A stretch of DNA of 16,097 nucleotides from Candidatus Scatousia excrementipullorum (GCA_017694215.1 JADIND010000088.1:1-16097); one strand, 5' to 3'; shown: positions 6,025 to 13,583, numbered from the stretch's first letter. A program made the numbers and translations. Notes: generated from the sequence alone by a model not told the origin.

Positions 6025-7302
6025 TTACGTAGGCAGTTTTATGCAAAATTCGGTTTTTACGTTTTCTTCACTTTGAACAATAATTTCTCCGCCATGGGAA
6101 CGTATTATCTGCTGTGAAAGATATAAACCAAGTCCTGTTCCGATTTTTCGGAATTTTTTTGCAGCGGAATAATATTTGTTAAAAATAAGGTTAATTTCTT
6201 TTTGCGGAATTCCCTGACCGTAATCAATAACAGATATTGTTATAAATCCAGGGATTTCTCCTGTTTTTATATCAATGTCTTTTTGGCTGTTGCTGTGTGC
6301 TATAGCATTGTTAATGAGATTTTTTATAACTCTTTCAAGCTGCATTGGATCAGCTGTAACTTTAATATCTCTTGCAGGATTAAAATTAATTTTTATTCCT
6401 GCCTGCATTGCTGCTATTGGGTTCAAATCACCGACAATTTTAGATATAAATCCGTTCAGTTTTATGTTTTCTTTTAAAAGTTTAATACCTTTTTCTTTGA
6501 TTTTGTAAGTCTCAAGAACAATTTGCACAAGTTCTATTAGCTCTTTATTTGAAGATTTCATATTCTGCAGTGCAACTTTTTGCTTGTCTGTTATGTCGCC
6601 GAATTTTCCTTCAAGCATAAATTCCAGAATATTTGCCTCGGCAACAATCGGAACTTTAAGGTCATGGGTCAGTGTAGCAACAAAATCCTCTTTCAATGTT
6701 TCAATCTCGCGTTCTGTTGTTACATCCTTTATTATAAGCACATATCTTTTCTTATTATCATCAAGAGAAAGTCTTATAGAACTTATTACAAAATTATTTG
6801 TAGGAGTATGTTTTATAAAAACATCTTTATTATTAAGCCGTTCAATGCGGAAATTCTCATCAGGAAACTGCAGGAAATCAAGGACATTTTTGCCGATTAT
6901 GTCATGCCCCTTAACCCCGAACCATTCGCTTATCTGCGGTGTTGCTCTCAGAATATGTTTTTGTTCATTAATAATCAAAATACCGTCTGAAAGTGAGTTG
7001 ATAACAGATTCGAGAAGTTTATTCTGCCTCATTAATTCTGCCTGATATTCAATAATCATTTTTTCGCGGTCGTTTAGGGTTTCAACCATCCGGTTAATAC
7101 TGTCGGTTACATTCTGGTATGTCGGGTGTTCAAGTTTTTCGATTTTTGTCGAAAGGTTTCCGTAACGGATGGAATTTACGGTCTGCGTAACTGTTCCGAG
7201 ATAGTCGTTAATCTTTGACCAGCGTCTGTTTGTCTGACGCGTAATCAAAAATAACATTAAAAATACTATCAAAATTCCGAAATTTAAAAAATACCAGAGC
7301 AT
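6025..7302 (-). CDS. Membrane-anchored PAS-domain sensor histidine kinase
   Basis: This 425-residue two-component sensor kinase has a single N-terminal membrane helix (about 4-20) and almost no outside domain, so it probably senses a membrane or cytoplasmic cue. A HAMP-like or coiled-coil linker (about 30-98) leads to a PAS domain (about 98-195). The dimerisation/phosphoacceptor domain FVATLTHDLKVP follows, with His213 as the likely phosphorylated residue. The ATPase domain shows an N box (NLINNAIAHS, 328-337), a G1 box (DYGQGI, 360-365), an F box around IFNKYY and a G2 box (GTGLGL, 388-393). All key residues are present. AAGGG lies upstream of the ATG at normal spacing. No response regulator gene is adjacent, so its partner is elsewhere. 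It is divergent from the HAD-TPR-lysC operon with overlapping promoters. Confidence 0.93.
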   Translation of the reverse strand: MLWYFLNFGILIVFLMLFLITRQTNRRWSKINDYLGTVTQTVNSIRYGNLSTKIEKLEHPTYQNVTDSINRMVETLNDREKMIIEYQAELMRQNKLLESVINSLSDGILIINEQKHILRATPQISEWFGVKGHDIIGKNVLDFLQFPDENFRIERLNNKDVFIKHTPTNNFVISSIRLSLDDNKKRYVLIIKDVTTEREIETLKEDFVATLTHDLKVPIVAEANILEFMLEGKFGDITDKQKVALQNMKSSNKELIELVQIVLETYKIKEKGIKLLKENIKLNGFISKIVGDLNPIAAMQAGIKINFNPARDIKVTADPMQLERVIKNLINNAIAHSNSQKDIDIKTGEIPGFITISVIDYGQGIPQKEINLIFNKYYSAAKKFRKIGTGLGLYLSQQIIRSHGGEIIVQSEENVKTEFCIKLPT

Positions 7303-7331
7303 AATTTAACCCTTATAATAACTGACTTTTA

Positions 7332-7340
7332 TGTTATAAT
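7332..7340 (+). promoter_or_regulatory. Extended -10 promoter for the HAD-TPR-lysC operon
   Basis: TGTTATAAT (TG at 7332-7333, TATAAT at 7335-7340) is a perfect extended -10 element. The -35 position is poor, as is usual for extended -10 promoters. Transcription would begin near 7347, about 40 nt before the first gene. The element overlaps the -10 of the divergent kinase promoter. Confidence 0.55.
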
Positions 7341-7367
7341 TATATCAGAGTTTCAACTTAATGTTAA
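7339..7367 (-). promoter_or_regulatory. Sigma70-type promoter of the histidine kinase gene
   Basis: On the minus strand TTAACA (7362-7367), a 17-nt spacer and a perfect TATAAT (7339-7344) form a good promoter. Its start point near 7332 gives a leader of about 30 nt with AAGGG before the kinase ATG. It shares bases with the plus-strand extended -10. Confidence 0.7.
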
Positions 7368-7387
7368 TAGGTTAAGGATTATGGGAA

Positions 7388-7870
7388 ATGGGAAAGATTA
7401 AGCTTCCGGAAAGTATAAAAATGGTAATAACGGATTTTGACGGAGTTGTGACGGACAACTGTGTTTATATTGACGAGGATTTTAAAATGAGCCGGAAACT
7501 TAACTTCAAAGATATTATGGGGTTTCATCTGTTACGCAAAAACGGAATTAAAACAGCCATTATTTCGGGTGAAAAAAATTCAGCCATTGAAACTATAGCA
7601 AAAAAGTTTGATGTTTGTGAAGTTCATCAGAATATAAGAATTAAGATAGATGTATTAAAATCCATAATAGAAAAATACTCGCTTTCTCCGGAAGAATATG
7701 TTTATATAGGAGATGATGTGAATGATTTGGAATGTTTGAATTTCGCAAAATATAAAATTACGGTTCCGCATGCCGTTCAGAAGGTAAAAGAAGTTGAAGG
7801 AATAATGATAACGGAAAATGAAGGCGGCAGCGGTGCTTTTAGAGAGGTGGCAGATTGTTTGATTGGTTAG
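7388..7870 (+). CDS. HAD phosphatase of the KdsC / NeuA-C-terminal type
   Basis: This 160-residue cytoplasmic hydrolase has the size and motif order of KDO-8-phosphate phosphatase (KdsC) and of the HAD domain attached to some CMP-sialate synthetases. Motif I is DFDGVVTD with nucleophile Asp16 and general acid Asp18. Motif II is IISGEKNS with Ser60. Lys86 is the likely motif III lysine. Motif IV is GDDVNDLECL with Asp109, Asp110 and Asp113 for magnesium. The C-terminal ENEGGSGAFREVAD matches the KdsC family tail. TDNCVYIDE and GEKNS look closer to the NeuA-associated domain than to classical KdsC, so the sugar-phosphate substrate is uncertain. AAGG lies 10 nt before the ATG; an out-of-frame ATG at 7381 is ignored. 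The TPR gene overlaps its last 16 nt. Confidence 0.85.
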   Translation: MGKIKLPESIKMVITDFDGVVTDNCVYIDEDFKMSRKLNFKDIMGFHLLRKNGIKTAIISGEKNSAIETIAKKFDVCEVHQNIRIKIDVLKSIIEKYSLSPEEYVYIGDDVNDLECLNFAKYKITVPHAVQKVKEVEGIMITENEGGSGAFREVADCLIG

Positions 7871-9366
7871 AAGATATTTTAAATAAAATTCGGGAAATGA
7901 ATACGTCGATTGATAAGTACAAAAAAGATACAGTAATTCAATCATTGCCGTCTTTTGCATATGTTAACCGTGCGAAAAAACTAATTGAACAAAATTATCT
8001 TCTGGAAGCTGAATACATTTTAAATTCAGCTCTCAGCCTTCCGCAGGAAGATGCTCTGGTTTATAAATATCTCGGGATTATTGCAGATAAAACCGGACGT
8101 AAAGGCGATGCAATCGCAGCTTATAAAAAATCTGCAAATATAAACCCTAACGATAAAGACATCTGGAAACAGCTTGGTTTTGCTCTTGTGAGTTCAAATC
8201 AACCGGAAGAGGCCGTAGAGTCTTTTGAGAATGCAAATAAAATCAGCCCGATGAATTCAGATGTGTTTACCGGCTGGGGTATGGCTCTTTTAAAATTAAA
8301 AAAATATAATGATGCTCACGACAAATTTATGCTGGCTTCAAAAATTGATAAATATAATTTTATGGCAATGCTGCTTGCTGCGATTGTTGAAATGAAGCTG
8401 AAGCAGTATGACGAAGCGGAAACTAAACTTAAATTTCTCTCAAGCGTCTGTCCGAACGAATCCAACACTTACGAATACGCACATTTAAAATATCTGCAAG
8501 GTGATTACGAAGCCTCGGTACATTACGCTAAAAAAGCTCTTACTTTTAACAGAAATATGCTGCCGGCTTATGTACTTCTCGGGGAAGTCTATTACAGGCT
8601 AAACGATGAAACAAATTCCCTTGCTGCTTACAATCAGGCTTTTCAAAATGAATTAGTCAATGACAATTTATATTTTGAATGGGGGATTGCTCTTCAGGTT
8701 TTTGAAAAATATGATGAGGCTTGCGAAAAATTCCACAGAACTCTGGAACTTAATCCGATAAGAAACGATGCTAAAGCCGGACTTGCTCTGTGTGCAGCGT
8801 TTCAGGGTGATACGGATACTGCAGATGCCATGCTTAAAGGGCTGGAGGAATCTGTACAAAAGTCTTATCCTGCAGAAAAAGCCCGTGGTTTTTGTGCAAT
8901 GCATAAGGGCGATTTCAATAAAGCAATTCAATTTTTTAAGGAAGTTTTAAAAGAAAATTCTTTTGATAAATCTCTGATTTACTATATTGCACAATCCTAT
9001 GAATATTTAAATAATGATGTTCTGGCAAAAGAATATTACGAAAAATCGCTGAAAGAAAATTCTTCTTATTTGCCGGCATATCTTAATTATGCAAAATATC
9101 TTATAAATAAAAAGGATTATGCGGACTGCCAGCGGAAATTGAGAAGAGCCCTGAAAGTTGACGGGAATAATCCTGAAATATTAAATCTTCTTTTTTATGT
9201 AAGTTACATACTTGTCAAAGATAATGTTTGCGAATATAATTTAAAAGAAACGTTGGAAATTGCGGATAAAATTATCGCATTGGACAGCGGAGCTTTTAAA
9301 TACCCGACAGAAAAAGATGAACTTTCAGTCATGCTGAAAAATATAAAAGGTGATTACCGTGCGTAA
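7855..9366 (+). CDS. Tetratricopeptide repeat (TPR) protein, TTG start
   Basis: This 503-residue protein is almost wholly TPR repeats, helical 34-residue units that bind other proteins. Repeats can be read from about residue 35 onward with typical W/LG/Y/A/F/P spacing. Examples are VYKYLGIIADKTGRKGDAIA with AYKKSANINP, IWKQLGFALVSSNQPEEAVE with SFENANKISP, and later FEWGIALQVFEKYDEACEKF with HRTLELNP. About ten to twelve units fit. There is no signal peptide or membrane helix, so it is probably cytoplasmic. The start is a TTG at 7855 with GAGG 7 nt upstream, inside the end of the HAD gene (16-nt overlap); no ATG is near. It overlaps lysC by 8 nt. This tight packing implies coupled translation. 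The function is unknown. Confidence 0.88.
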   Translation: MFDWLEDILNKIREMNTSIDKYKKDTVIQSLPSFAYVNRAKKLIEQNYLLEAEYILNSALSLPQEDALVYKYLGIIADKTGRKGDAIAAYKKSANINPNDKDIWKQLGFALVSSNQPEEAVESFENANKISPMNSDVFTGWGMALLKLKKYNDAHDKFMLASKIDKYNFMAMLLAAIVEMKLKQYDEAETKLKFLSSVCPNESNTYEYAHLKYLQGDYEASVHYAKKALTFNRNMLPAYVLLGEVYYRLNDETNSLAAYNQAFQNELVNDNLYFEWGIALQVFEKYDEACEKFHRTLELNPIRNDAKAGLALCAAFQGDTDTADAMLKGLEESVQKSYPAEKARGFCAMHKGDFNKAIQFFKEVLKENSFDKSLIYYIAQSYEYLNNDVLAKEYYEKSLKENSSYLPAYLNYAKYLINKKDYADCQRKLRRALKVDGNNPEILNLLFYVSYILVKDNVCEYNLKETLEIADKIIALDSGAFKYPTEKDELSVMLKNIKGDYRA

Positions 9367-10624
9367 GATAATAGTACAGAAGTTTGGCGGCACATCGGTT
9401 GCCGATACCGGTAAGATTAAAAATGTCGCCCAAACCGTAATAAGAGAAAAAAAGAACGGGAATGATGTAGTAGTTGTAGTTTCAGCTATGGGGCATACAA
9501 CGGATTATCTCGTAAAAATGGCTAACGATTTAAGCCCGACGCCTTCTGCCCGAGAAATGGACATGCTTCTTTCTACAGGAGAAGGAGTATCTATCGCACT
9601 TCTTGCTATGGCAATTCAGGCGGCAGGATACGATGCTGTTAGCTTTAACGCTATGCAAATAGGCATTGTGACAGAAAATGTTCATACAAAAGCAAGAATT
9701 ATTAATATAAAAACCGATAAACTCAAAAAAAATCTCGCGGAAGGCAAGATTATCGTTGTTGCGGGATTTCAGGGAGTAACGGAAGACGGAGAAATTACAA
9801 CTCTCGGCAGAGGCGGTTCTGATACATCTGCAGTGGCACTTGCCGCAGCCTTGAATGCTGAAAGATGTGATATTTATACTGACGTTGAAGGTGTTTATAC
9901 AACAGATCCTCGTGTTGTTCCGAATGCTTCAAGGCTTGATGAAATATCTTACGAAGAAATGCTTGAACTCGCACATGCCGGAGCGAATGTGCTTCATCCG
10001 AGAAGTGTCGAAACAGCAAAACAGTTTAATGTCCCGATGCGTGTTCGCAGCAGCTTTAAACTGGATAATTTAGGTACTTTAATTTTAGGAGTCAATAATA
10101 TGGAAATTTATAAACCGGTGGCAGGCGTTGCAGCAGACCTGTCACAAACGAGAATTGTAGTTTGTGATGTTCCGGATGTTCCGGGTTGTGCGGCAAAAAT
10201 ATTCGGAAAACTCGCGGAAGATAATATCTCTGTTGATATGATTATCCAGTCTTATGCAAGAAAAGTTTCCAATACAAACGATATTGCATTTACAATCGAC
10301 AGTGCAGATACTGATAAAGCTGTTGCAACTCTTAATCAACTGAAAAACGATTTGCACTGCGGAGAAATTCAGGTTAATAAAGATATTGCAAAAGTTTCCA
10401 TAGTAGGTGCAGGCATGATTGACAGACCCGGTATTGCATCAACAATGTTTGAAACTCTTGCAAAACAAAATATAAACATTAAAATGATTTCAACCAGTGA
10501 AATCAAAATTTCATGTCTTGTGAATAAAGAAGATGCCCATAAAGCGGTCAAAGCACTTCACGATGTTTTTGAACTCGGATGTGATGAGGTTGCGGAAGTT
10601 AAAGGCGACCTGCCTCCGGTATAG
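9359..10624 (+). CDS. lysC: Aspartate kinase with two ACT domains, GTG start
   Basis: Aspartokinase phosphorylates aspartate, the first step in making lysine, threonine, methionine and diaminopimelate. The 421-residue protein starts QKFGGTS (7-13), the nucleotide-binding motif of the amino-acid kinase fold. The catalytic region continues through GFQGVTEDGEITTLGRGGSD (136-155) and DIYTDVEGVYTTDPRVV (171-187). Two ACT regulatory domains follow (about 265-335 and 345-412), the second with MISTSEIKISCLV, the allosteric site where lysine and/or threonine usually act. There are two ACT domains, not the four of typical cyanobacterial enzymes. I chose the GTG at 9359 because AAAGG ends 8 nt upstream; an in-frame GTG at 9350 overlaps that site. 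The start lies within the end of the TPR gene (8-nt overlap). No terminator is obvious after the stop. Confidence 0.95.
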   Translation: MRKIIVQKFGGTSVADTGKIKNVAQTVIREKKNGNDVVVVVSAMGHTTDYLVKMANDLSPTPSAREMDMLLSTGEGVSIALLAMAIQAAGYDAVSFNAMQIGIVTENVHTKARIINIKTDKLKKNLAEGKIIVVAGFQGVTEDGEITTLGRGGSDTSAVALAAALNAERCDIYTDVEGVYTTDPRVVPNASRLDEISYEEMLELAHAGANVLHPRSVETAKQFNVPMRVRSSFKLDNLGTLILGVNNMEIYKPVAGVAADLSQTRIVVCDVPDVPGCAAKIFGKLAEDNISVDMIIQSYARKVSNTNDIAFTIDSADTDKAVATLNQLKNDLHCGEIQVNKDIAKVSIVGAGMIDRPGIASTMFETLAKQNINIKMISTSEIKISCLVNKEDAHKAVKALHDVFELGCDEVAEVKGDLPPV

Positions 10625-10704
10625 TCATCTGGAGAAATATTAAAAGGACTGTAATTTGTATTAAAAATTCCAGGATTTACTGTTTTGTTGTTTTGTGGAT
10701 AATA

Positions 10705-11964
10705 TTACGGGACTTTGCTGATTTTTGTTTCTTTAAGCATTTGATTTAAAACTTTTTTCGCAGTATTGAGCTGGATGTCGTTATTTGTCTTTAAATCATT
10801 TAATGAGAAATTAACTTCAATATCCGGTTGAATACCTTTTTTATTAATGTCAGTACCTGACGGCGTAAGGTATTTTGCAACGGTAAGGTTCAATCCTGTT
10901 TCGTTCGGCAGAGGGATAATTTTTTGAACCATGCCTTTGCCGTAAGTTCTTGTTCCGACAAGTTTTGCTTTATGGTAATCTTTCAGAGCCCCTGAGAGAA
11001 TTTCGCTTGCAGAGGCTGAACCTCTGTCAACCAGCACAACAACAGGTTTGTTGATACCTAATTCAGTATCCTGTGCCTGAATATCATATCTGAATCCGTT
11101 TCGTCCAACTATGCTCACAAGATTCCCTTCCGGAATGAAAAGGTTTGCGATAAATATTGCGTTCGGTAATAATCCGCCTGTATTTCCGCGTAAATCTATT
11201 ATCAAACCATCTGCACTTTTTGTTTTTTCAAGAGCTTCAAGAAATTCATTCGGAGTCGTTGTCCCAATAAAACTTGATATCTGTATGTAGCCGATATTTT
11301 TATCAACGGAACTTTTTACGGATTTAATTTTTATTTCTTTTCGTAAAACTTTTTTTGCAAATTTGTCGTTGTTTCTCAGAATTGTAAGCTGTACAAAGGT
11401 ATTTTCGGGGCCTCTTACAAGGTTTGCGACTTCGGCAAGTGAAAGTCCGCTTGCATCTTTTCCGTCAATATCAAGAATAATATCGCCGGCTTGCAGGTTT
11501 GCATTCTGGGCGGGTGTCCCTTCTATAACGTTTATAATTTCCACTTTTCCTGCAATAGTTGCAATATTTACGCCTATACCGGAAATTTTGGCATTAATTG
11601 AGGTATTTTGATCGGAGTATTCCTGTTTTGTCATATATCTGGAATAAGGATCATTCAGACTTGCAAGGATTGTATCTGCCGCGACTTTTACATCAGAATC
11701 TGTTTTTATTTTTCCTCTGTAACGATCTTTCCAATATTGCCATGTCTGATGATTCAGTGTTGAGTCATAATAATTGTTTTTTATCTGCGACCAAACATCA
11801 TCAAATAATTTTTGCGAAGAAACATAATCTTTATTCACAAGTTCTTCGTCTGTCGAATAAAGCGGATTATTATTGGTCATGACAAACACGTTTAAACCGA
11901 TGAGTGCCAGTATGACTGCTGAAAATATTAATAATTCTTTTCTCTTCATACGAATATTTAACAT
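10705..11964 (-). CDS. C-terminal processing protease (S41 family, CtpA/CtpB type)
   Basis: This 419-residue serine protease acts outside the inner membrane. One N-terminal hydrophobic segment (about 10-29) serves as signal or anchor. A PDZ domain (about 124-205, with SGIGVNI and AGDIILDIDG) recognises substrate C-termini. The S41 catalytic domain shows LIIDLRGNTGG (254-264), GSASASEILSGALKDY (315-330) with Ser318, and TYGKGMVQ (340-347) with Lys343 and Gln347. The 25-residue Ser-Lys spacing equals that of Bacillus CtpB. All catalytic residues are present. The start is uncertain: the ATG at 11964 lacks a ribosome-binding site, and so do an upstream TTG at 11967 and a second ATG at 11949 (MKRKELL). 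The gene is convergent with lysC and stands alone. Substrates are unknown. Confidence 0.93.
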   Translation of the reverse strand: MLNIRMKRKELLIFSAVILALIGLNVFVMTNNNPLYSTDEELVNKDYVSSQKLFDDVWSQIKNNYYDSTLNHQTWQYWKDRYRGKIKTDSDVKVAADTILASLNDPYSRYMTKQEYSDQNTSINAKISGIGVNIATIAGKVEIINVIEGTPAQNANLQAGDIILDIDGKDASGLSLAEVANLVRGPENTFVQLTILRNNDKFAKKVLRKEIKIKSVKSSVDKNIGYIQISSFIGTTTPNEFLEALEKTKSADGLIIDLRGNTGGLLPNAIFIANLFIPEGNLVSIVGRNGFRYDIQAQDTELGINKPVVVLVDRGSASASEILSGALKDYHKAKLVGTRTYGKGMVQKIIPLPNETGLNLTVAKYLTPSGTDINKKGIQPDIEVNFSLNDLKTNNDIQLNTAKKVLNQMLKETKISKVP

Positions 11965-12073
11965 CAATTTTTACGTATAATCAATATACTTTTTAAGTAA
12001 CCTTATTTATCAATACAAAACATATTAAATGTTAAAAAATGTAAAAATGAATTTAAAAGGGTTAGAATTCAAT

Positions 12074-12079
12074 TATAAT
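12074..12079 (+). promoter_or_regulatory. Probable -10 element for the calcium-loop protein
   Basis: A perfect TATAAT stands at 12074-12079; the -35 is weak (TTTAAA at 12052-12057, 16 nt away). If used, transcription begins near 12086 and gives a leader of about 110 nt containing the G-rich repeats and the stem structures at 12134-12181. Confidence 0.4.
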
Positions 12080-12081
12080 GC

Positions 12082-12110
12082 CTCATAGGATGGGATAGGA
12101 TGGGGTGGCG
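12082..12110 (+). repeat. G-rich tandem repeat in the leader
   Basis: ATAGGATGGG is followed directly by ATAGGATGGGG and then TGGCGG. Several G-runs in a short stretch of an otherwise AT-rich region make a two-layer G-quadruplex conceivable. The repeat also contains extra GGATGG elements that could occupy ribosomes. Its function is unknown. Confidence 0.5.
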
Positions 12111-12133
12111 GTATAGCAATTATTTAGGCAGCA

Positions 12134-12181
12134 AATACTTTATATAAACATAAGCAAAGTGTGCTTAACACGAGAAGTATT
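12134..12181 (+). promoter_or_regulatory. Nested stem structure in the 5' leader
   Basis: AATACTT (12134-12140) can pair with AAGTATT (12175-12181). Within that, TAAGCA (12151-12156) pairs with TGCTTA (12162-12167) around a 5-nt loop. The outer stem ends 3 nt before the AAAGGAG ribosome-binding site. I do not recognise a known riboswitch class. A regulatory role is inferred from position only. Confidence 0.4.
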
Positions 12182-12197
12182 AGAAAGGAGAATTTAG

Positions 12198-12770
12198 ATG
12201 CTTGAAGGAATTAACGGCTTAGGCGGAGTTAACGGTAACTCAAAAAGTCAAAAGGCTGCACAATCAGCAGGACAAGAAAGTTTGAATTCGGTGTTTGGAA
12301 CTAAATCTAACGATTTGTCACAAGTTTCCGACGGAAATGATGATTTGCGTTCATTATTCTTAGACGGAGGCGTAAAAAAGATTGTAACAACAATAAATGA
12401 AGATGGATCGAAAACAGAAAAGAGTTATGATAAAGACGGAAAATTAACTAAAGAAGTTGTGTATAAAGATGTAAACGGCGATGGAAAAGAAGATATTTAT
12501 TCAGTAACGAATTTCTATGAAGCATACGATGATCCCGTAGAAGAAGGAAAACGCCATCCGGCAACAAGTATAAGCTTTATAGATGAAGACGGCGACGGGT
12601 ATAATGATTCAAGAATTGAAAAAGAATATGATGAAAACGGTAAATTAAAGACCGAGACAAAATCATATGAAGAAGATATTAATGATGTGAAAAATCGTAA
12701 GCATATGCCTTGGGAGACTTACAACAGAAGAATGGATGTCCTTAATGGTGGTAGCTTGATGATGGGTTAA
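12198..12770 (+). CDS. Acidic protein with two calcium-loop motifs, unknown function
   Basis: This 190-residue acidic protein has two DxDxDGxxD-type loops, DVNGDGKED (91-99) and DEDGDGYND (129-137). Such loops bind calcium in EF-hand, dockerin and thrombospondin type 3 repeats. A second internal repeat is visible: EKSYDKDGKLTKE (about 75-86) and EKEYDENGKLKTE (141-153). The protein thus looks like two copies of a unit pairing a YDxxGKL hairpin with a calcium loop. The N-terminus is Gly, Ser and Gln-rich (MLEGINGLGGVNG), with no signal peptide or membrane segment; export by a non-Sec route or an intracellular role cannot be told apart. AAAGGAG gives a firm start. It stands alone between a structured leader and a long hairpin. 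I cannot name a family. Confidence 0.8.
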   Translation: MLEGINGLGGVNGNSKSQKAAQSAGQESLNSVFGTKSNDLSQVSDGNDDLRSLFLDGGVKKIVTTINEDGSKTEKSYDKDGKLTKEVVYKDVNGDGKEDIYSVTNFYEAYDDPVEEGKRHPATSISFIDEDGDGYNDSRIEKEYDENGKLKTETKSYEEDINDVKNRKHMPWETYNRRMDVLNGGSLMMG

Positions 12771-12771
12771 C

Positions 12772-12826
12772 ATAAATTTATAGTTAGGGAAGTTTTAGGA
12801 ATTTAGACTTCCCTAGCTAAATTTAT
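12772..12826. terminator. Long hairpin between convergent genes
   Basis: The left arm (12772-12793) and right arm (12807-12826) pair over about 20 positions, with a 2-nt bulge and one G-T pair. The GC core is TTAGGGAAGT. It begins just after the calcium-loop gene stop and faces a minus-strand gene. The T-run is poor, but the outer stem is A/T-rich in both directions, fitting a bidirectional terminator. Confidence 0.6.
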
Positions 12827-12857
12827 GGTGCAAATCAGTAAAATACTAAGTTTACTG

Positions 12858-13109
12858 TTATAATTCTTTATTCATGAAGAAATTTTTGTAGCGTAAATCC
12901 TTTTTATTAACCACAAGTCCGCATTTTGAACATGCAAGAATTGCTCCGGAACTGTCAACCGGCATGAATATATGTTCGCAATTCCTGCTGTCATCAAGTT
13001 CCGGAATTTCTTCAAGCGGATTTATTGCATTCTGTTTGTCATGCTCATCAAGAATTTCAAGAACTCTGTCTTTTTTTAAATATTTTACCAGCAGTTCAAA
13101 AAGATACAT
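12858..13109 (-). CDS. Small zinc-finger-like protein
   Basis: This 83-residue protein is of unknown function. The first half is helical and charged. The second half has CEH (Cys44, His46) and CSKCG (Cys60, Cys63), a spacing consistent with one zinc site of CxH-Cx2C type. The Met codon directly follows the cytidine deaminase stop (TAAATG on the minus strand), with no independent ribosome-binding site. It is thus probably translated by re-initiation after the deaminase and made in step with it. There is no signal peptide or membrane segment. It is not a recognised deaminase partner. Zinc binding is inferred from the cysteines. Confidence 0.75.
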   Translation of the reverse strand: MYLFELLVKYLKKDRVLEILDEHDKQNAINPLEEIPELDDSRNCEHIFMPVDSSGAILACSKCGLVVNKKDLRYKNFFMNKEL

Positions 13110-13493
13110 TTATAAATCAAATCCTTGAGGAAGAAGTTCATCCAGCTTTCGTACAATAATATCTTCTTTTCCCAGTGTAATTATATCCATACCATTTTCG
13201 GTTTCAAATTCGTGAAGAACCTGTCTGCATGCTCCGCAAGGAAGGCAGTCGTACATTTTGGGTGAATAAATTGCAATAGCCACAAATTTTTTTTCTCCGT
13301 CAGCTATAGCGGAACCTACAGCATTACGTTCTGCACAAATTGAAAGTCCGTAACTGGAATTTTCAAAATTACAGCCCTCATAAACTTTCCCGCCTTCAGT
13401 CAAAAGGCATGCTCCGACTTTAAATTTTGAGTATTTTGCGTAGGCATTTTTAGATACCTTTTTAGCTTTTTTCATTAATTCCTGGTATTCCAT
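13110..13493 (-). CDS. cdd: Cytidine deaminase
   Basis: This enzyme hydrolytically deaminates cytidine and deoxycytidine to uridine and deoxyuridine in pyrimidine salvage. The 127-residue length is that of the small homotetrameric class. The pattern includes YSKFKVGACL (21-30) and NFENSSYG (42-49), which contact ribose. CAE (53-55) holds zinc ligand Cys53 and catalytic Glu55, and PCGACRQV (85-92) holds zinc ligands Cys86 and Cys89. Three cysteine ligands mark the tetrameric type. AAGGAG lies 9 nt before the ATG. It is followed stop-to-start by a small zinc-finger-like protein and is divergent from an exported protein gene. Confidence 0.93.
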   Translation of the reverse strand: MEYQELMKKAKKVSKNAYAKYSKFKVGACLLTEGGKVYEGCNFENSSYGLSICAERNAVGSAIADGEKKFVAIAIYSPKMYDCLPCGACRQVLHEFETENGMDIITLGKEDIIVRKLDELLPQGFDL

Positions 13494-13523
13494 ACAAGAG
13501 TTCTCCTTATTATATATTTTAGT

Positions 13524-13547
13524 CCGATTGGTTAAAAATATAATCGG
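13524..13547. promoter_or_regulatory. Inverted repeat between cdd and the exported-protein gene
   Basis: CCGATT (13524-13529) and AATCGG (13542-13547) are perfectly inverted around a 12-nt AT-rich spacer in the 90-bp divergent region. GGTTA follows each half in the same direction (GATTGGTTA, AATCGGTTA), so there is also a near direct repeat. It could be an operator. The arms are short, so confidence is low. Confidence 0.35.
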
Positions 13548-13568
13548 TTAGTCGTATGAAAAAAATTG

Positions 13569-13577
13569 TGTTACAAT
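13569..13577 (+). promoter_or_regulatory. Extended -10 promoter placing the start point at the ATG
   Basis: TGTTACAAT (TG at 13569-13570, TACAAT at 13572-13577) is an extended -10 element. The expected start point, 7 nt downstream of the last -10 base, is 13584, the A of the best start codon. No ribosome-binding site precedes that ATG, so a leaderless mRNA is suggested. Confidence 0.5.
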
Positions 13578-13583
13578 ATGTCT

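Noticed and set aside
6580..7045. Two overlapping plus-strand frames across the histidine kinase gene
   Set aside because: Both are antisense to well-supported PAS/HisKA coding sequence and lack ribosome-binding sites.
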